A stretch of 64,000 nucleotides of DNA from Dimorphilus gyrociliatus (GCA_904063045.1 CAJFCJ010000001.1:627501-691500), one strand, 5' to 3'; shown: positions 23,784 through 36,741, numbered from the stretch's first letter. Made by a program: numbers and translations. The notes: a model not told the origin generated them from the sequence alone.

Positions 23784-24472
23784 ATGGTAGGTCTCTGAAA
23801 AATGAATTAGAATCGTGTTTTATCTAACTTTATCGAAACAATTTGCTAACGTCTTTGGGCATATCACTTATTAAATATATGGACTACAGGATTCTGCCAA
23901 AATATTTCGATAAAGATATTTTTAATAGTGTTTAATTATTTGTTACTTTTCAGAGTAATACCAAGGTAAAAGTAAAGGACATTCGCGGTGCGAAAAAAGA
24001 GGAACTTCTCAAGAAGCTCGATGAGCAGAAAACTGTAAGTAATCTCTCTTCGTTTATTAAAATTTTGACCAATTTTGAATAGTGAATATTGTAATGATTG
24101 TGGTTATCCACAGCCAGTTATCATGTTGTTCAGTACATCATCTAATAAACCATATCTAACACAACTTTATCCTCTCAGGAACTTTGCACTTTGCGAGTAG
24201 CTAAGGTTACCGGTGGAGCAGCATCCAAACTGTCGAAAATCCGAGTCGTCAGAAAGAACATTGCTCGTATCCTTACCGTGTACAACCAAGCCCAGAAGGA
24301 GAACTTACGCAAATTCTACAAGGGCAAGAAATACAAGCCCAAGGATTTGAGAATGAAGAAGACCAGAGCAATGAGACGGGCTCTCACTACCGGGGAAACT
24401 AAGATAAAAACGATGAAAGAACGTCGAAAGCTACGATCATACCCCTCACGTAAATTTGCTCTTAAGCAGTAA
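23784..24472 (+). CDS. RPL35: Ribosomal protein L35 (uL29)
   Basis: Component of the large cytoplasmic ribosomal subunit near the exit tunnel. Exons: 23784-23786 (only the ATG), 23954-24034, 24179-24472, giving 125 residues (human 123). Signatures: [72 protein letters not shown] and [11 protein letters not shown]. The isolated start codon before intron 1 is common in ribosomal protein genes. It is convergent with PIGH, with only 112 bp between the stop codons. Confidence 0.97.
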
Positions 24473-24584
24473 TTGTTACGAATACATAAGTTTGAGAGAA
24501 GTCGAATGGACTAAAATTGTGTCATTTTATTTTTTAAACAAGCAGTGAATATTAGTTAATTACATGCACGACATAAAGTAAAGA

Positions 24585-25278
24585 CTAGCTTCCAGAATGA
24601 AGCACTTTTTGAATACCATTATATAACTTTTTCAGACAGCATAGTCTTGGCCATGTGTTCTGTAGAAAATTAATCGCTATAGTAAATCATAGACGATAGA
24701 AACTTATCCCACCTGAAATAGAGGTACTAATGACGAATCCTGAAGCAAAATTGCCAAGTAGCTAACTACTTGATGCTGAAAAATATAATAGTAATGTAAC
24801 CGAGTGTATTACGACTAAATAATTTTAAACATAATATTGGAAAATCACCATAGAAATAGCCTCAGCCACAACCACATCATTGATACGACAATTATCATAA
24901 AATTGAACCTTGTTTCTACCCGTTGCATAAGTTGTGACGTGCTGAATTCCAATAGAAGACATAACATGAATAGATTCCTTTACAACTTTGAAATTTAATT
25001 TTAGAAGAACTATTAATATCATTAGAAAAATGATTGTTACCATTAACCAAATATTCTGCAAGTAAAACACGTTATGAAAATTATCTTGTGGAAGAAAAAT
25101 ATCTTACCATTTTCAAGTGCAGCTGTAGAAAGAGACTTATAGAATATAAAACAGTTGTATAAATTAACCATCTTAAGAAGTTAAATGGTTTTGCTTCAAC
25201 AGTAAATATAGTGTATAAATTTTTTGAATTGGCCTCTTTGATTTGGAGTATGGTATTGCATTGGTGGTCACCGTTCAT
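24585..25278 (-). CDS. PIGH: PIG-H, GPI-GlcNAc transferase subunit
   Basis: Subunit of the ER-membrane complex that adds GlcNAc to phosphatidylinositol, the first step of GPI-anchor synthesis. Exons 25278-25108, 25055-24849, 24775-24713, 24659-24585 encode 171 residues (human 188). Two adjacent N-terminal hydrophobic helices (WLIYTTVLYSISLFLQL; IWLMVTIIFLMILIVLL) form a membrane hairpin. The PIG-H domain follows: ESIHVMSSIGIQHVTTYATG, then INDVVVAEAISM, HQVVSYLAILLQD, and a final PRLCCLKKLYNGIQ helix. The match to the vertebrate domain extends over all exons, including the short third exon. Confidence 0.88.
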
Positions 25279-27166
25279 ACTTTAATGTTTTGCTCAATTG
25301 CTCCTATAACGTTGATCTATCACAACTTTTCATCAAGAAAGATTCAATTAATTCAATCATACAGCAACATGCGTGGTATGAATCAAATTTTACTTAAATG
25401 TTTTGAAAACTTGGAATAATCATTTGTCGTCTGCTAAGAGTACCTATAAGCCGTTTCCTAGTATGTCACTTATCTCGCGATATTCGATACGATATTTTAT
25501 CGCCTTCAAGCAATCGATAATAGTCACAAAAAATGATTGAAAAGTATGTTGCTGTCTTTTTTCCTCGAAATAAAAGATGCAACACCTAACCTATAATAAT
25601 TTGTATTTTGTCTAAAAAAAAATATGCATAAGTTTCAGCAAAATGAGTAGTTTTATTTGTCATGACCTTGACATTGTAATATTTCTGATACTAGAGTTTT
25701 CTTTTGAAATATAAATATAACAATTTTGAGTCATACAATTTACACTCTAAATGAATTAAAATACTATTTATCACTTATGACATTCATCCTTATGAAATTT
25801 ACATTGGTTTGATGTATTAAGTACATGACTATCTTTGGAAAAAGTAGTTAGCTATCTCGCCACCAACTATTATTTGCAGTAGCCATCTGTTTAAGATCGC
25901 AATCAATATAAAGACGGTACAAACAATCTAAAAAGTTATCTGGAGAACCTTCAAACTATCTCAGAAACTATTATTCTAAACGTCAGAGGACCAAATCAAT
26001 TTGTGTTTATAAAGAGCATTATAAAATATATATGTTTTTGGGCTAAAACTGAAATTCGATTCGATATTATAATCGATAAACCATTGAGCGATATGGTAAG
26101 CTAAATCACTAAAGTAAACAGTTTTCAAATTTAGTTCTAAAAAACACAAATTTCTTAATATGTTTTACTTATAAAATCCTGATTTCTTCACCAGTGGTCT
26201 ATTATTGTATTTTACGTCCTTCCAGTCTCGTCCGATTTCTATCGCATAAAACATAACTTACAAGGATGTATTATATTGAAAACGGTGGAAATTTTTTTTA
26301 AATGTGACATCCTTTATAAGAAATAAGTTAATAAATCTTACAAAAACGTGAAAAAATATTATATTTATTATAAATTAAAAAAAGTTTTGAACAAACTTGG
26401 AGCGGTGTGGAATAGTCTGGTTTACTCTTCTAAAATTTCCGAACGTTTTATATCATATCAATATACGCTATGTATAAAGTTATGAAACAGTGAAGAAATT
26501 ATCTAAACAAACAAGGAATCGATTGAAGGTAAGATTAAAAAGTTAATCTTTTTTAGCAGTTGAAAAATTATAGTTTTATAATTTTTCTCAATGGTAAAAA
26601 CCTGACTACTTCCCATGATTCCCAAATTCGCAACTTCCCGCTAAGTCGCATCGAGTTTTAATTGTAATCTTTTCTCCATAAAAAGAAGCTCAACAGACCT
26701 ATCATTTTCATATTTTTAATACTATACTCTTCATTAGAAATATTTTTATGTTTCTGAAGAGGCAGGAAGAATATTAACGTAAGTTAAGCTTGGTTAAGCG
26801 ATTCATGTTTTGTGCTCCTCCTTGCCTGTCTTTTTAGCAGAGAAATATTCTGTCCAAAAAGCTTTTTAATCACACTCTTAATTTCTGTTTATTCATTTTT
26901 GAGAGAGATTAGTTAAATTTAAGGATAGTTTATTCTATCGGACCAAGTTTCATGTGATAAAAGTATTATGGAGCCAGTAAAACTGACATTTGTGACTAGA
27001 GTGTGAAAGGCATTTGAAAACTTTTAATCTTTTCACATTTCCGTATAGTAGCTCTCAAGGCAGTTCTTAGCTAGCTTTCTTGTGAGAAATGATTAATCGA
27101 CTAATTGATGCTGCAAATATGAGCTTAATATACATAATAAAAAAAAGTTTATTTCCCTTAGAAAAA
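25279..27166. other. Intergenic, no gene seen
   Basis: About 1.9 kb of AT-rich DNA with stops in all frames, between the PIGH and ZNF800-like starts. Several ATCGAT/TCGATA-type words occur (for example near 25486, 25512 and 26058); similar words near 3728-3760 also lie upstream of a gene, so they may be promoter elements. Nothing else is readable. Confidence 0.4.
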
Positions 27167-29777
27167 ATGCCATCAAAACGCCGAGCGAAAATAAGAAAAA
27201 ATCCTCCTTTACCACTCGAGAAAGAAAAAGAAGATGAAAATATTGATTACGGTTTGCTTAAAACATCCATGCAAATGGGGGGAAATCCAGCTATTTTGGT
27301 AAACTTATAGCGACTATTATTACTCTTTAATAAATTTATTTATTTATATTTTTAGATCGCAAGAAGTCTACAATCAGGCTCGGAAGAAGTTCAGGAGCTT
27401 CTTCTCAACGAGATTAATTTCATATTTGAATGCAAATCTTGTAAGAATATGTTCCGGTCTCTATCAAATCTCATTGCTCATAAACGAGCATTCTGCAAGA
27501 AAAATTTTGAAGAACCTATTATTTACGAAGAGCCAGAGGAAGAAACTGTAAACATTGTTCAACCTGAAGCAGCTTATGAGGCAACAAGCAAAGTAGCTAG
27601 CTCTTACGTACCCAATCGTAAAAAATTACTCTCTCCCGTAAAGTGCAATGGTAATAACTTTCATGACTCTTATGTAAATTCGCAAAAGAAAAGAGGCAAA
27701 AATTTGGTGGAGATTTTATCACAAATTGAACAAGCTAAGTTAAATAGGAAAAGGTCATATCAATTTAGCCCTAAAACAACGATCATTGCAAAACCTCTTG
27801 ATGCAAATTCTAAAGTTATAAAATTTGAAGTGAAGAAGAAGGAATGCGATGAGGGATCGGTTGAGACAGATGATGATGAAGAAGATCGTTCTTCAAATGG
27901 AAGAAGAGAAAGAAAGAGCACAAAACCAAAAAGAATATGCAAACAGGTAGATGAAGCAGACGAAATCGATCAAAATGAGGAAGAAAAAGAGGACTCTGAG
28001 TCTGGTAATGAATCAGAAAATAAAGTAATGTGCGAAGAGCAGAAAGAGAAAGAAGAAGGGGAGGATGAAGAAGAGGAGGAGGAGGAAGAAGACGCAACGG
28101 AAGAATATAAGGAAACGCAGGATGAGAATAAAACAAAACGAGTTGTCAGAAAACGAGGAAGGAAGAGGGCTAGACTTACTGCCGTCAGACCAAAAAAAAG
28201 CGGTCCGGCCTCGGCTAAGTTAATGAGCAAGTTAAGCGATTTTAATTGTGATCCCGCCACTCAAACATGCTTAATTTGCAACAAAAGACTATGTAATGTC
28301 TACGCTCTGCTAAGTCATATGATAAACCTTCATTCATTAGAAAGAACGATTTATAAATGTTTATTTTGCGAAGTACTTTTCACTATGGAATCAGCATCAA
28401 TCAGGCATATGCAAACCAAGCACGCGCGAAATGTTACACAATATACTAAAGAAGAGCTAAAAGCTAGAATTATGGCCACGTCATTTAATGTTCCAGAAAA
28501 GGAAGTCGATAATTTATTACAGCCAAGAGTATCAAGCTGTAAGAGATATGCAGTTATGCGTAGGGCAAAAAAGAGAGGAAGAGCTATTGTGAGAACTGGC
28601 TCAAAGGAGAAAGAGGAGGAAGTTGAAGATAAAAATGAATCTGAAGATGAAGAAGAAGAGAAACAGGAAATGCCTGAAACGAGTAAACAAGAAATATTAT
28701 CTATGATTTTGGCTGACGATGACAAAAGTGATGCTAAAAGAACTTCTGACGACGATCAGCTGGACGAGATGGCTTTCACAGAAGGAGATTATGAAAAAAT
28801 GCGTTCCATTATTAGCGAGAAAGAGTTGAAATGTTTGCAGTGTGATCGACTATACACAAACAGATCAAATTTATTACGTCATGCGTATAGGCATCTAGGA
28901 ATATGTCGATACACTTGTAATCTTTGCGATGCCATGTGCTTTAACAAGAGTGAAGCAAGAACACATATAAGAAGGGTTCATAAGAAAGATGTTCCTGAAG
29001 ACGGTGACATTATAGATGTTCATGAACATGTTAAACAATTTGGAACTTCTGGACTAGATAAAGTTAAGAAACGTAAAGTTTCTGGAGACAGTATCAAGGA
29101 TTTGCCTAAACCGAAGCTAGATGTGATAGAAAAGGAGAGCTCAAATAACGATGTAGTGATGAGTGTGTCTTCACTGTCTCTAAAGGTAAGCGATTTGTAT
29201 AAAATTTTTACGAATATTGTATAGTTTTTTTCAGTCTCGAGACAAGACGGATGAAACCACTGTTAAAGTTCTGCCTAAACCAAGCGGAATTCGAACGTTT
29301 TACGTGTCACCACATTCTAGCCAAGAGGAGATAAAAAATGCAGCCAAAAAATTACTAGGAACAAGTGAAAGTTCAAAAATTCGCTTATCTGAAACTACTT
29401 CCACTTCTACATCATCAAAGCAGGCTGTCATGCAGGTAGTTCATGTAGTCAGCTCTGCTCAGCCAGTTATGAAAAGACCTATCGTGAAAGCTATCATTGC
29501 CAAACCGGTTAACACGCCAAAACCACAAGTTATTAGATTTAGTGGACCTACAACGGATAGAGTTCCCTTGAAAACTCCTACAGAAGTTCGACTAATCTCA
29601 TCGAGCGAAAGAACAACAAAGTGCACCCCTATTGCTGTCAGTGTTGTAAAAAAGTCAACCTCTCAACCAACAGTAGTTAACGTAGGGAAATTGGATTCGG
29701 AAGATATGAAAATTCAACTACAAGTGGAAGATGTTAAGAAACTGGATAGATTACTTAGTGACAAAGACGATAAGTAG
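27167..29777 (+). CDS. C2H2 zinc-finger protein, ZNF800-like
   Basis: Probable nuclear DNA-binding regulator. Exons 27167-27298, 27356-29185, 29235-29777 give 834 residues. Fingers in order: an early C2HC-type finger (CKSCKNMFRSL then HKRAFC) preceded by GLLKTS and an SGSEEVQELLL stretch as in ZNF800; CLICNKRLCNVYALLSH; CLFCEVLFTMESASIRHM; CLQCDRLYTNRSNLLRH; and CNLCDAMCFNKSEARTH. Between them lie long Glu/Lys-rich acidic blocks with basic nuclear-localisation-like patches (RKRGRKRAR). The last exon is Ser/Pro/Thr-rich and disordered. I placed the start at MPSKRRAKIRK; an in-frame ATG at 27089 would add 26 residues. The ZNF800 assignment rests on the first finger and domain layout. Confidence 0.75.
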
Positions 29778-29806
29778 TTTCCTGTCTGTATTTTTAAGAG
29801 ATCATA

Positions 29807-31492
29807 CTACGTTTGAGGGTGAGGCATTACAGGTCTTTCGTCCAATTTATCGTATTCTATCGTCATGTCCTTAGCAACTTTTCGCCATGTTGACACGTCG
29901 AAAACATAATACGTTCCTCTTTCGTATGTTGAAGATTTATAACTAGGATCGACACCTTGAACCCTTGTAATCCACACTTTTTCTTCCTTATGGTATCGCC
30001 AATCACGGTGATATAATTCGGCTGCGGCTCCTATTTGCATTAAATCCCCACCGTACATATAAAACTGAAAGAAGAGCAAATCTTCTCCATATCGATTTAG
30101 TTTTATGGGAGCCAATTTTTCTCGGATGTACATATTCGTCAAATACTCTGTCGGAACGTGATAATCGATGTCTTGTGGCCGGCACGGTCCGTCCGCCCAA
30201 GGTGATAAAAATGTAGGATATAAGTTATCCGGAGCGTTTAGATTCAAGCCTAGAGTCGTCAAATCTATGCCGGGAGCTAAAGCTACTAAACTTTGATCAT
30301 TTTCGGCCGCTCGAATAAAGGTTAGAAGTCCGACTATGCCAAATTGATCTGTAACCATATTCGATGGTATATTGGAAACAATTCCGTCTCGAGATGTCTG
30401 AATTCCCTTTTTATCATCCGTTTGTCGTGAAGTCTCCCGGTTAACGATCGTCGTTTGATTCATAACGCTTCCAGTTGATGACGGTCGACCATCTATTACT
30501 GTTGTTTGTGTCGAAGCTATTTTCCCAAACGAATGTGAAACATTTTTTACTTTGTGAAACTACTAATAATAAATATAAAAAAAATCTTACGAGTCGATCC
30601 GGGTAAAGCAGGAAAGTCTTCGTTCTGAATCTGGAATTCTGACGACGTTTCCTGAGACTGTTTGTTCACCATGCTAACTGTTAAAAACCGACGACATAGT
30701 TTAAAAACTACTCACTGGAGGATATACTCGTCGGCCGAATGACTCACCGTAATTTCGCGGCGTCGATATTGCAGATGATAAACTTGAGCTACGACCTAAC
30801 GACGGAAATTCCGATAAGTCGAGATTAGGCTGGTCCACTGTGAAAGAGAGAGTGCATTCAAAGGTTTTTTAAAAATATCTAGATACTTACATTGACTTTG
30901 ACTTCTGGGGAACACTGACGGTAAAGACGGTCCGGATGAGCTGAAGTAAAATTCACTAGTCATATATTAAATTTTCAAATATCTTATAAATTGTCTTTTA
31001 AGTACCAAGAATTTCCCGACAACAGATCGCATTCCATATTTACTGTTATTGCAAATAATTGCTCTCATAGTAAATTTAATATTGTTCAACAGAGTTAAGT
31101 ACTGATTTAACGACTTGAGTACTTAACTGAATTATTGTCAAAACTAATTCAAACCAGTTTAAATCATTTACGCTCAAATGATGGTGTCTACATTTAAAAT
31201 GGAAAAATAATCCAACTCACTTCAAGAAATTGGCTTGAGGCCCTAAAGGTCGTTTATTAACGTTAAGCTGTGGTGCTGGCACAACAGAAGGCATCTGTCT
31301 TGGTGTTCTTACGGGACTATTCAACACTCCTTGCGAAAGTTGGCTTGAAGGTGATGTTGGTGTTACCGGCCTTCCAAATTGGTTAGATGCCGATATGGGA
31401 CGTTGAAAGGACGCAGTGAGATTGCTAACCGTGCTACTTGTGTTTGCACCGTACAAGCCACCGCTGCCAAATGACAGATGAGGCGTAGACAT
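29807..31492 (-). CDS. CNOT2: CCR4-NOT complex subunit 2
   Basis: Scaffold subunit of the CCR4-NOT deadenylase, which shortens mRNA poly(A) tails and represses transcription and translation. Exons 31492-31221, 30940-30891, 30837-30748, 30677-30591, 30516-29807 give 402 residues. The N-terminal half is Ser/Pro/Gln-rich and disordered, with short conserved motifs (LDLSEFPSLGR; IQNEDFPALPGS). The C-terminal NOT2/3/5 domain is strongly conserved: DQFGIVGLLTFIRAAE, DLTTLGLNLNAP, LYPTFLSPWAD, CRPQDIDYHVP, LNRYGEDLLFFQFYMYGGD, DWRYHKEEKVWITR and TYERGTYYVFD. A 50-bp upstream exon (31599-31550) has an in-frame stop and looks like 5' UTR. It is convergent with the ZNF800-like gene, 29 bp apart at the stops. 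Confidence 0.94.
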
Positions 31493-31599
31493 GGACTAGG
31501 AGAAATCGTTTGTTTTAAAACTATTAGTTATAGTGAATGATTTAATTACCTTATTAGCATGCAATTATTGGCCCCTGGAGTCTCAATCCCAGTAGCCAG

Positions 31600-32128
31600 C
31601 TGCAATAAATAATCAGATAAGTCTTTATGCGATATCTTTTCGATAGAATACACAGTTGATAAACAAGGAAAATTCATGATTGTCCCTGTTTCCACCATGC
31701 ATGATTATTTAATAATGATCAATATCTAACAACTGGATATATAAAGATCGGAAGGTGAACAATTGATTAGATATTCTTTCAAATTTATAGAACTTATAAG
31801 TCTTTTGAGGCTGTATGGGCTGAAAACTCATTAATACTTACAAATTTGTGGAAAATAATATGGCGGAATATTACTTAACCTTGACCTTTTAAAACTGAAG
31901 TAATCCATTGATGGAACGCGTTACCGTACTAATTCGTTCTCAACGCCATCTATATTATTACTATAATAAATACTACGAATTCAGTTGTTAAATAGAAAAT
32001 AAGCTTATTTTTAAAGGGTGTTTTCTGAGTTAGATTAAATTCTATGGACTATTTAGTTTAAACTTTTACATTTAATGTATGTAATGAGAAAGTACAGACG
32101 TAAATAATACAGATAGTTTGTCATTGAT
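31600..32128. other. CNOT2 upstream region / ATG7 3' flank
   Basis: About 530 bp of AT-rich sequence with no gene. A TATGGCGG word near 31859 resembles the YY1 core and lies upstream of the CNOT2 5' UTR exon, so it may be promoter DNA. Confidence 0.35.
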
Positions 32129-34060
32129 TCAATCATCACTTAATTCGTCTATGTCGCTGTAGTCAACAACGGCGTCAGAGCTTCCCTTTTGTAGCTCATC
32201 CAAGCCGCTTACCTTTTCCAAATAGTCAAATTCGTTGAAAACCTTAAGTAAAAACTCAAATTCATCTTTTTCAAATGCATCAAGAACGGGCTTTGAGCAA
32301 GCTGAGCAATGATTGAACGCCAAGCTTGTTGGAAAAACTTGCGTAAACTTCGACATATGTCCTCTAATATGATGGGGAACAATACCCAAAAGTCCCTCTT
32401 CTACTTCAACTTCACAGCTAGTATCGGCTGGGGCCTCTCCGCCAAGAGGATGCTGAATTATAGTCATCAATAATTCTACAGCTATAGATGCTGCAATCAT
32501 AGACATTCCTGGTCTAGAAACAGTACACTGTTGATCTAAAGTTCTATCTTTCTGTGAATTTCCGGGAGCTACGACATCTGTGCAGAAATAACATCCTAAA
32601 TTAGTATTGGACTTCAGTCCATGTCTCATTACTAAGTAAGAATCAAATCCGAGAGCAGCATTAATTATCAGTTTGTTATATTTTGCTCCTAATAAAGTTG
32701 GCAACCAGCGGCTCTCTCTTGTATCCATCAAAAGGAAAGTTACATCATGTTCCAACATAAGTTCTTGTATTTTCTCAACATCCTTTCTAACATCGGGTAG
32801 GGCTTGATGACCAGGCATAGGAATGCTTAAACTAATTCCTGTTGCCTTCACACCAGGAAAGATTTTTTTTAGATTTATTGCTGCGGTTTCAGCTTTAGGT
32901 TTCCCACCATTTAGACTGTCCTCGAAGAAAAATAATGATTGTCGAACTGGATTAGAGTAGGATATCTTTCCGTTATCGACAAGGGTTATTGTTCTAACTC
33001 CCCAACCTAAAAGATTCCTAGCAACATTACATCCAAGAGTTCCAGCTCCAAGTAATAGACATTTTAGATTCTTAATTCTATCTAAGTCCAAATCAGGCAT
33101 TAGTCTCCACCTCATAAGTTTAAGATTCAGATCCACAGCACCATCAGCTAATTTATTTGGATCCATATTTGAAGCCATATTCACCATTCTTGGTCCGTAT
33201 TTACCTTTTTCGTTCTTCTCCCATCCAACAACCTTTGGGCATTCTTCTAAATTACTTAAATCTTTCAATTGAACAGTAAATTCAATACTTAATTCCGGTT
33301 TCCTACTTCTGAAGCAAACTACTCGTAGTCTATCTGAAAATTTTCCCCAATGATAGCATGCACTAATAATTAAATTACGGCATGGCCAGCCAGGATAATC
33401 ATTGGAAGATGGATCGCAACAAACAACGAATATTTCCTCCTTATTCTGAAGAGATTTAGATATTTCTTTTAATTGAAGAAATTCAATGGCGTTATTGGTT
33501 TTTCTAACTCCAAAGAATGGTTCAATTTTCCCACTTAGCTTTTGTATCTCCTGATAAATAAGGATCACTTCTTGATCATTCATTTGTCTAATAGGATTTA
33601 TTAAGGAAAATTTTTCTAGGCCTGTTAAGCCGATGAAATTAAACCAATAGTAATAGTGATATTTTTTCAAATCTGCATAAGTTAATACACAGAAACGATT
33701 AAGTAAGCTAACATCATCAAAGATTTTGCCGCTAGTAATATCTTGCCATAATTTTCTTCCAGCCTCCTTTGCATAAACACCTTGATCACAATTTTTAAAA
33801 TCATCTACCGTATTGAAATTCTTTAAGAATCCTTCGCTTCTGAAATTATTTCTTCCCAATCTAAGCTCCTCAAAAGATTCATGATCAACGTTAAACGTAC
33901 AAGGGAGACCCGGTTGTTCATTATTACAATAGTAACCAATTAATTGAATATTACTGTCATCCAGTTTATAATGTTCTAGTTTATTTTCGGAAAATTTTTG
34001 CCAAAATGCTCCACTAATACAACTGTTAAATGGTACGAATTGAACTTGACTCTGCTCCAT
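32129..34060 (-). CDS. ATG7: Autophagy E1-like activating enzyme ATG7
   Basis: Cytosolic E1-like enzyme that activates ATG12 and ATG8 with ATP and passes them to ATG10 and ATG3. A single uninterrupted frame of 643 residues. The N-terminal ATG7 domain (about 1-290) begins VQFVPFNSCISGAFWQ and binds the E2 enzymes. The adenylation domain has the nucleotide loop GAGTLGCNVARNLLGWGVR, VDNGKISYSNPVRQSLF, LLMDTRESRWLP and the zinc-binding C-x-x-C pairs (CYFC; CSAC). The catalytic cysteine is in DQQCTVSRPG, about residue 512. The C-terminus is acidic (DYSDIDELSDD), as in other ATG7 proteins. The absence of introns is unusual beside its intron-rich neighbours. Confidence 0.97.
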   Translation of the reverse strand: MEQSQVQFVPFNSCISGAFWQKFSENKLEHYKLDDSNIQLIGYYCNNEQPGLPCTFNVDHESFEELRLGRNNFRSEGFLKNFNTVDDFKNCDQGVYAKEAGRKLWQDITSGKIFDDVSLLNRFCVLTYADLKKYHYYYWFNFIGLTGLEKFSLINPIRQMNDQEVILIYQEIQKLSGKIEPFFGVRKTNNAIEFLQLKEISKSLQNKEEIFVVCCDPSSNDYPGWPCRNLIISACYHWGKFSDRLRVVCFRSRKPELSIEFTVQLKDLSNLEECPKVVGWEKNEKGKYGPRMVNMASNMDPNKLADGAVDLNLKLMRWRLMPDLDLDRIKNLKCLLLGAGTLGCNVARNLLGWGVRTITLVDNGKISYSNPVRQSLFFFEDSLNGGKPKAETAAINLKKIFPGVKATGISLSIPMPGHQALPDVRKDVEKIQELMLEHDVTFLLMDTRESRWLPTLLGAKYNKLIINAALGFDSYLVMRHGLKSNTNLGCYFCTDVVAPGNSQKDRTLDQQCTVSRPGMSMIAASIAVELLMTIIQHPLGGEAPADTSCEVEVEEGLLGIVPHHIRGHMSKFTQVFPTSLAFNHCSACSKPVLDAFEKDEFEFLLKVFNEFDYLEKVSGLDELQKGSSDAVVDYSDIDELSDD

Positions 34061-34256
34061 TTTTTTTCAATTGAATATATTGAATACAAGATATTTTCTT
34101 GGTAGTGATGATATTTTTATAATTATTTTTCAATATCTATCTATATGAGTAAACAATCATAGGAGGGGGTTACCTTACAAGTGCAGGCCTACCAGGCGGA
34201 ATTCCCTAATGACGTCATAAATTCCGAGGAGTACTGAATTTTCGTAAAATTATAAA

Positions 34257-36741
34257 ATGTATAGACTGTTAGTACTGATTTTGTCGGTTCTAACGATTAA
34301 AAGTCAAATTGCTGTAAAAGATGTTACAAAGAAGGCTTTTGGGAATATTGAATCGGCGACAATCGCCGCTTTTGGTGATATTAATGCGGATAGATTCACA
34401 GATATATTAGTCATAACAAGCGAAGGTAGTATGCTCCTTGTATGTTTGTTTTAGTCTAACAAAATAATAACAATAGGAAGAATAGATGTGCTCCTTAGTA
34501 ATAAGAAGGAGGGATTTTCTAGATCTACATTCTTAAAGGGATCTTCAACGAGTGAAATATACGGAATTATTCCAACTGATTTCAATGGAGATGGACAAAT
34601 GGATGTTCTGGTCACCTATAAAGCTGGGAAAAAACTATTTAACGCAGGTGTTCATTTTGGAATACCTGGAGAAACGTCTGTTGGTAAGTAAAAAGGATTT
34701 ATTTGTATGTAATCTATCTGAATGTAATTTTCTATATTCCTGAACAGAACCCCATATACATTGGCTGACGGTTGATTCAAATCTAGCAGATTTAAAAGAT
34801 GAACCATTTTTATTCGAGTAAATTATAATTTCATATATTATAATTACGAGATGATTTGAATTATTTCAATTTTGCAGTGTAAACTTTGACATGTATCCAG
34901 ATTTGTTGGCGGAGACTAAAAATGATAGAATAATATGGAAGATTGACAAGTAATAATATTTTTATATCTTGATCATTTTCATTTTTATTCCAAATTGTAA
35001 TTTTACTTTAAATTGCTTTCAGACCACTTAATAACAATTTTACCGCCACTATTAAAAATAGAACAGAACATCGTTTAATTGTTCCTCATTCTTCTGCTTT
35101 TCTAGATTTAGGACATGATTCATCTGCAGGTTTCTTACTTTTCATTATCTTTACGATTATTCATATTTTTAAAAATAATAACGTCTTACTTCAGATTATG
35201 TATTGACAACCGTCAACAAGGATGATATTCCAGTTTTCGAATATTATCTCAGTGGTAAAGAAGAGCCGCAAGAAATAACTGCTGATATAAAAGGGGCCAA
35301 AGTCTATGGTCAATCTTCATTTACTGATTTAAGTAAGTAATACTTCTTGTTAATTTTTGCTCGTGTTCGCTTATTTTCGTTCATTTTACAGATCAGAATA
35401 CTTTTGCAAATCATATATTACCTGTTTGTATGGATTACGAATGTAAAGATAGTCAAATATGGGTTTATCTTAATGAAACAATTGGGGTAATTCTATTATT
35501 ATTACTATTTAAAATTCAACAAGAATATATTCAATATTAATAAATATTCTTTTTCCATAGAAACAAAAATGGTTTAGAGCATCTGAACCTTTCTATAATA
35601 AACATAACAAAGCGACTTGGGGCTTTAATAATAACAAATACGGTATTAAATTAAGAATGGGAGATTTTGATTCAGATGGATACCAGGATGCTTTGGTTGT
35701 ATTAAAAAGAGTGGACGAAAAGTAACAATTAATTTCCTAATTTAAACATATTTATGTTTCTTTTTTTATCCTAGTGAATCGCAATATGTTGAATCTCGTG
35801 CCTTTATACTTTATAATAGAAAGTGTTCAAAAGCTTTCTGTCAAAAATTAGAAAGATATTTTGATGTTGATTGGTCAAGTGGTACGTCCGAAAATGTGAC
35901 TTTGGCAACATTCTTTGATTATCAGGAAGATGTAAATAATTTATTGTTCAAATTTAATCTATTATTTAAATCATTTATGCATAATATTACTTTTTACTAG
36001 GGAAAATTAGATATATTAGTACAAACTGACACCGGCCTTAAGAACGGAAGTCGGTTAAAATTATACGAAAGTAAGCTGGACGCTGATGTTTGCTTTATGA
36101 AGGTCTTAGGTATTAAAGTATTATTGAAAATTTATTCGAAAATTGCTTTATACGTTTTTTATTTATAGTTACAAACGGTCTTTGCTACAAGAATTGTGCG
36201 AATGACAGACCTCCTTACGGAGTGAATGTACCTGGTCCAGCAATAAGATATGACACTGTCAATATAAATAATAGGCGTCAAAAAAGTTTCGGTGGACAAT
36301 TATCTCAATCGGCCCATAGAGCTCTTCAGTTACCATATGTACATTTTGGTCTTGGTCAAACGCCAAATTTCCTCGATAAACTAGTCGTGTCCATTCCAAG
36401 TAATCTAAAGAGAAAGGAAAAAGTATTAACAACAGTAATTCCTAATTCTCGTATAATTATCATACCATATCCACTTGATAAACCATCGTCATGGACTGAT
36501 AAACTGTTTGTTAATCCTGGTATTAAAGTATTAATTACAGGAGGCTCACTCTTGGGAACTTGCATCTTTGTTGCCATTATTGTAGGACTTTTACATTGGA
36601 AAGAAAGGGTTAGTAGAAAAAAAAAACGACTACTCTATTCTTCTTTTCATATGATTTTTGTTTTTATCTATCAATCAATAGAGTGACGATAAAAAAGAAA
36701 AAAGACAAGACGCTCACAAATTTCACTTTGATGCAATGTAA
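34257..36741 (+). CDS. ITFG1: T-cell immunomodulatory protein / ITFG1 homologue
   Basis: Type I membrane protein with an FG-GAP/VCBS beta-propeller ectodomain; ITFG1 relatives interact with RUVBL1/2 and modulate immune cells in mammals, and the role here is unknown. Twelve exons: 34257-34425, 34477-34683, 34748-34817, 34878-34949, 35023-35129, 35195-35332, 35392-35486, 35561-35721, 35775-35931, 36001-36109, 36169-36608, 36682-36741, giving 594 residues (human 612). It has a signal peptide, calcium-loop repeats (DINADRFTD, DFNGDGQMDVL, DFDSDGYQDALV), the conserved GGQLSQSAHRALQLPY block, a C-terminal membrane helix and a short tail ending RQDAHKFHFDAM, nearly identical to the vertebrate tail. 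Introns are mostly 45-75 bp. Confidence 0.94.

Noticed and set aside
24035-24178. Possible snoRNA in RPL35 intron 2 (TGTGG/CCACA hairpin)
   Set aside because: Only one short hairpin and no clear C/D or H/ACA boxes; too weak to call.
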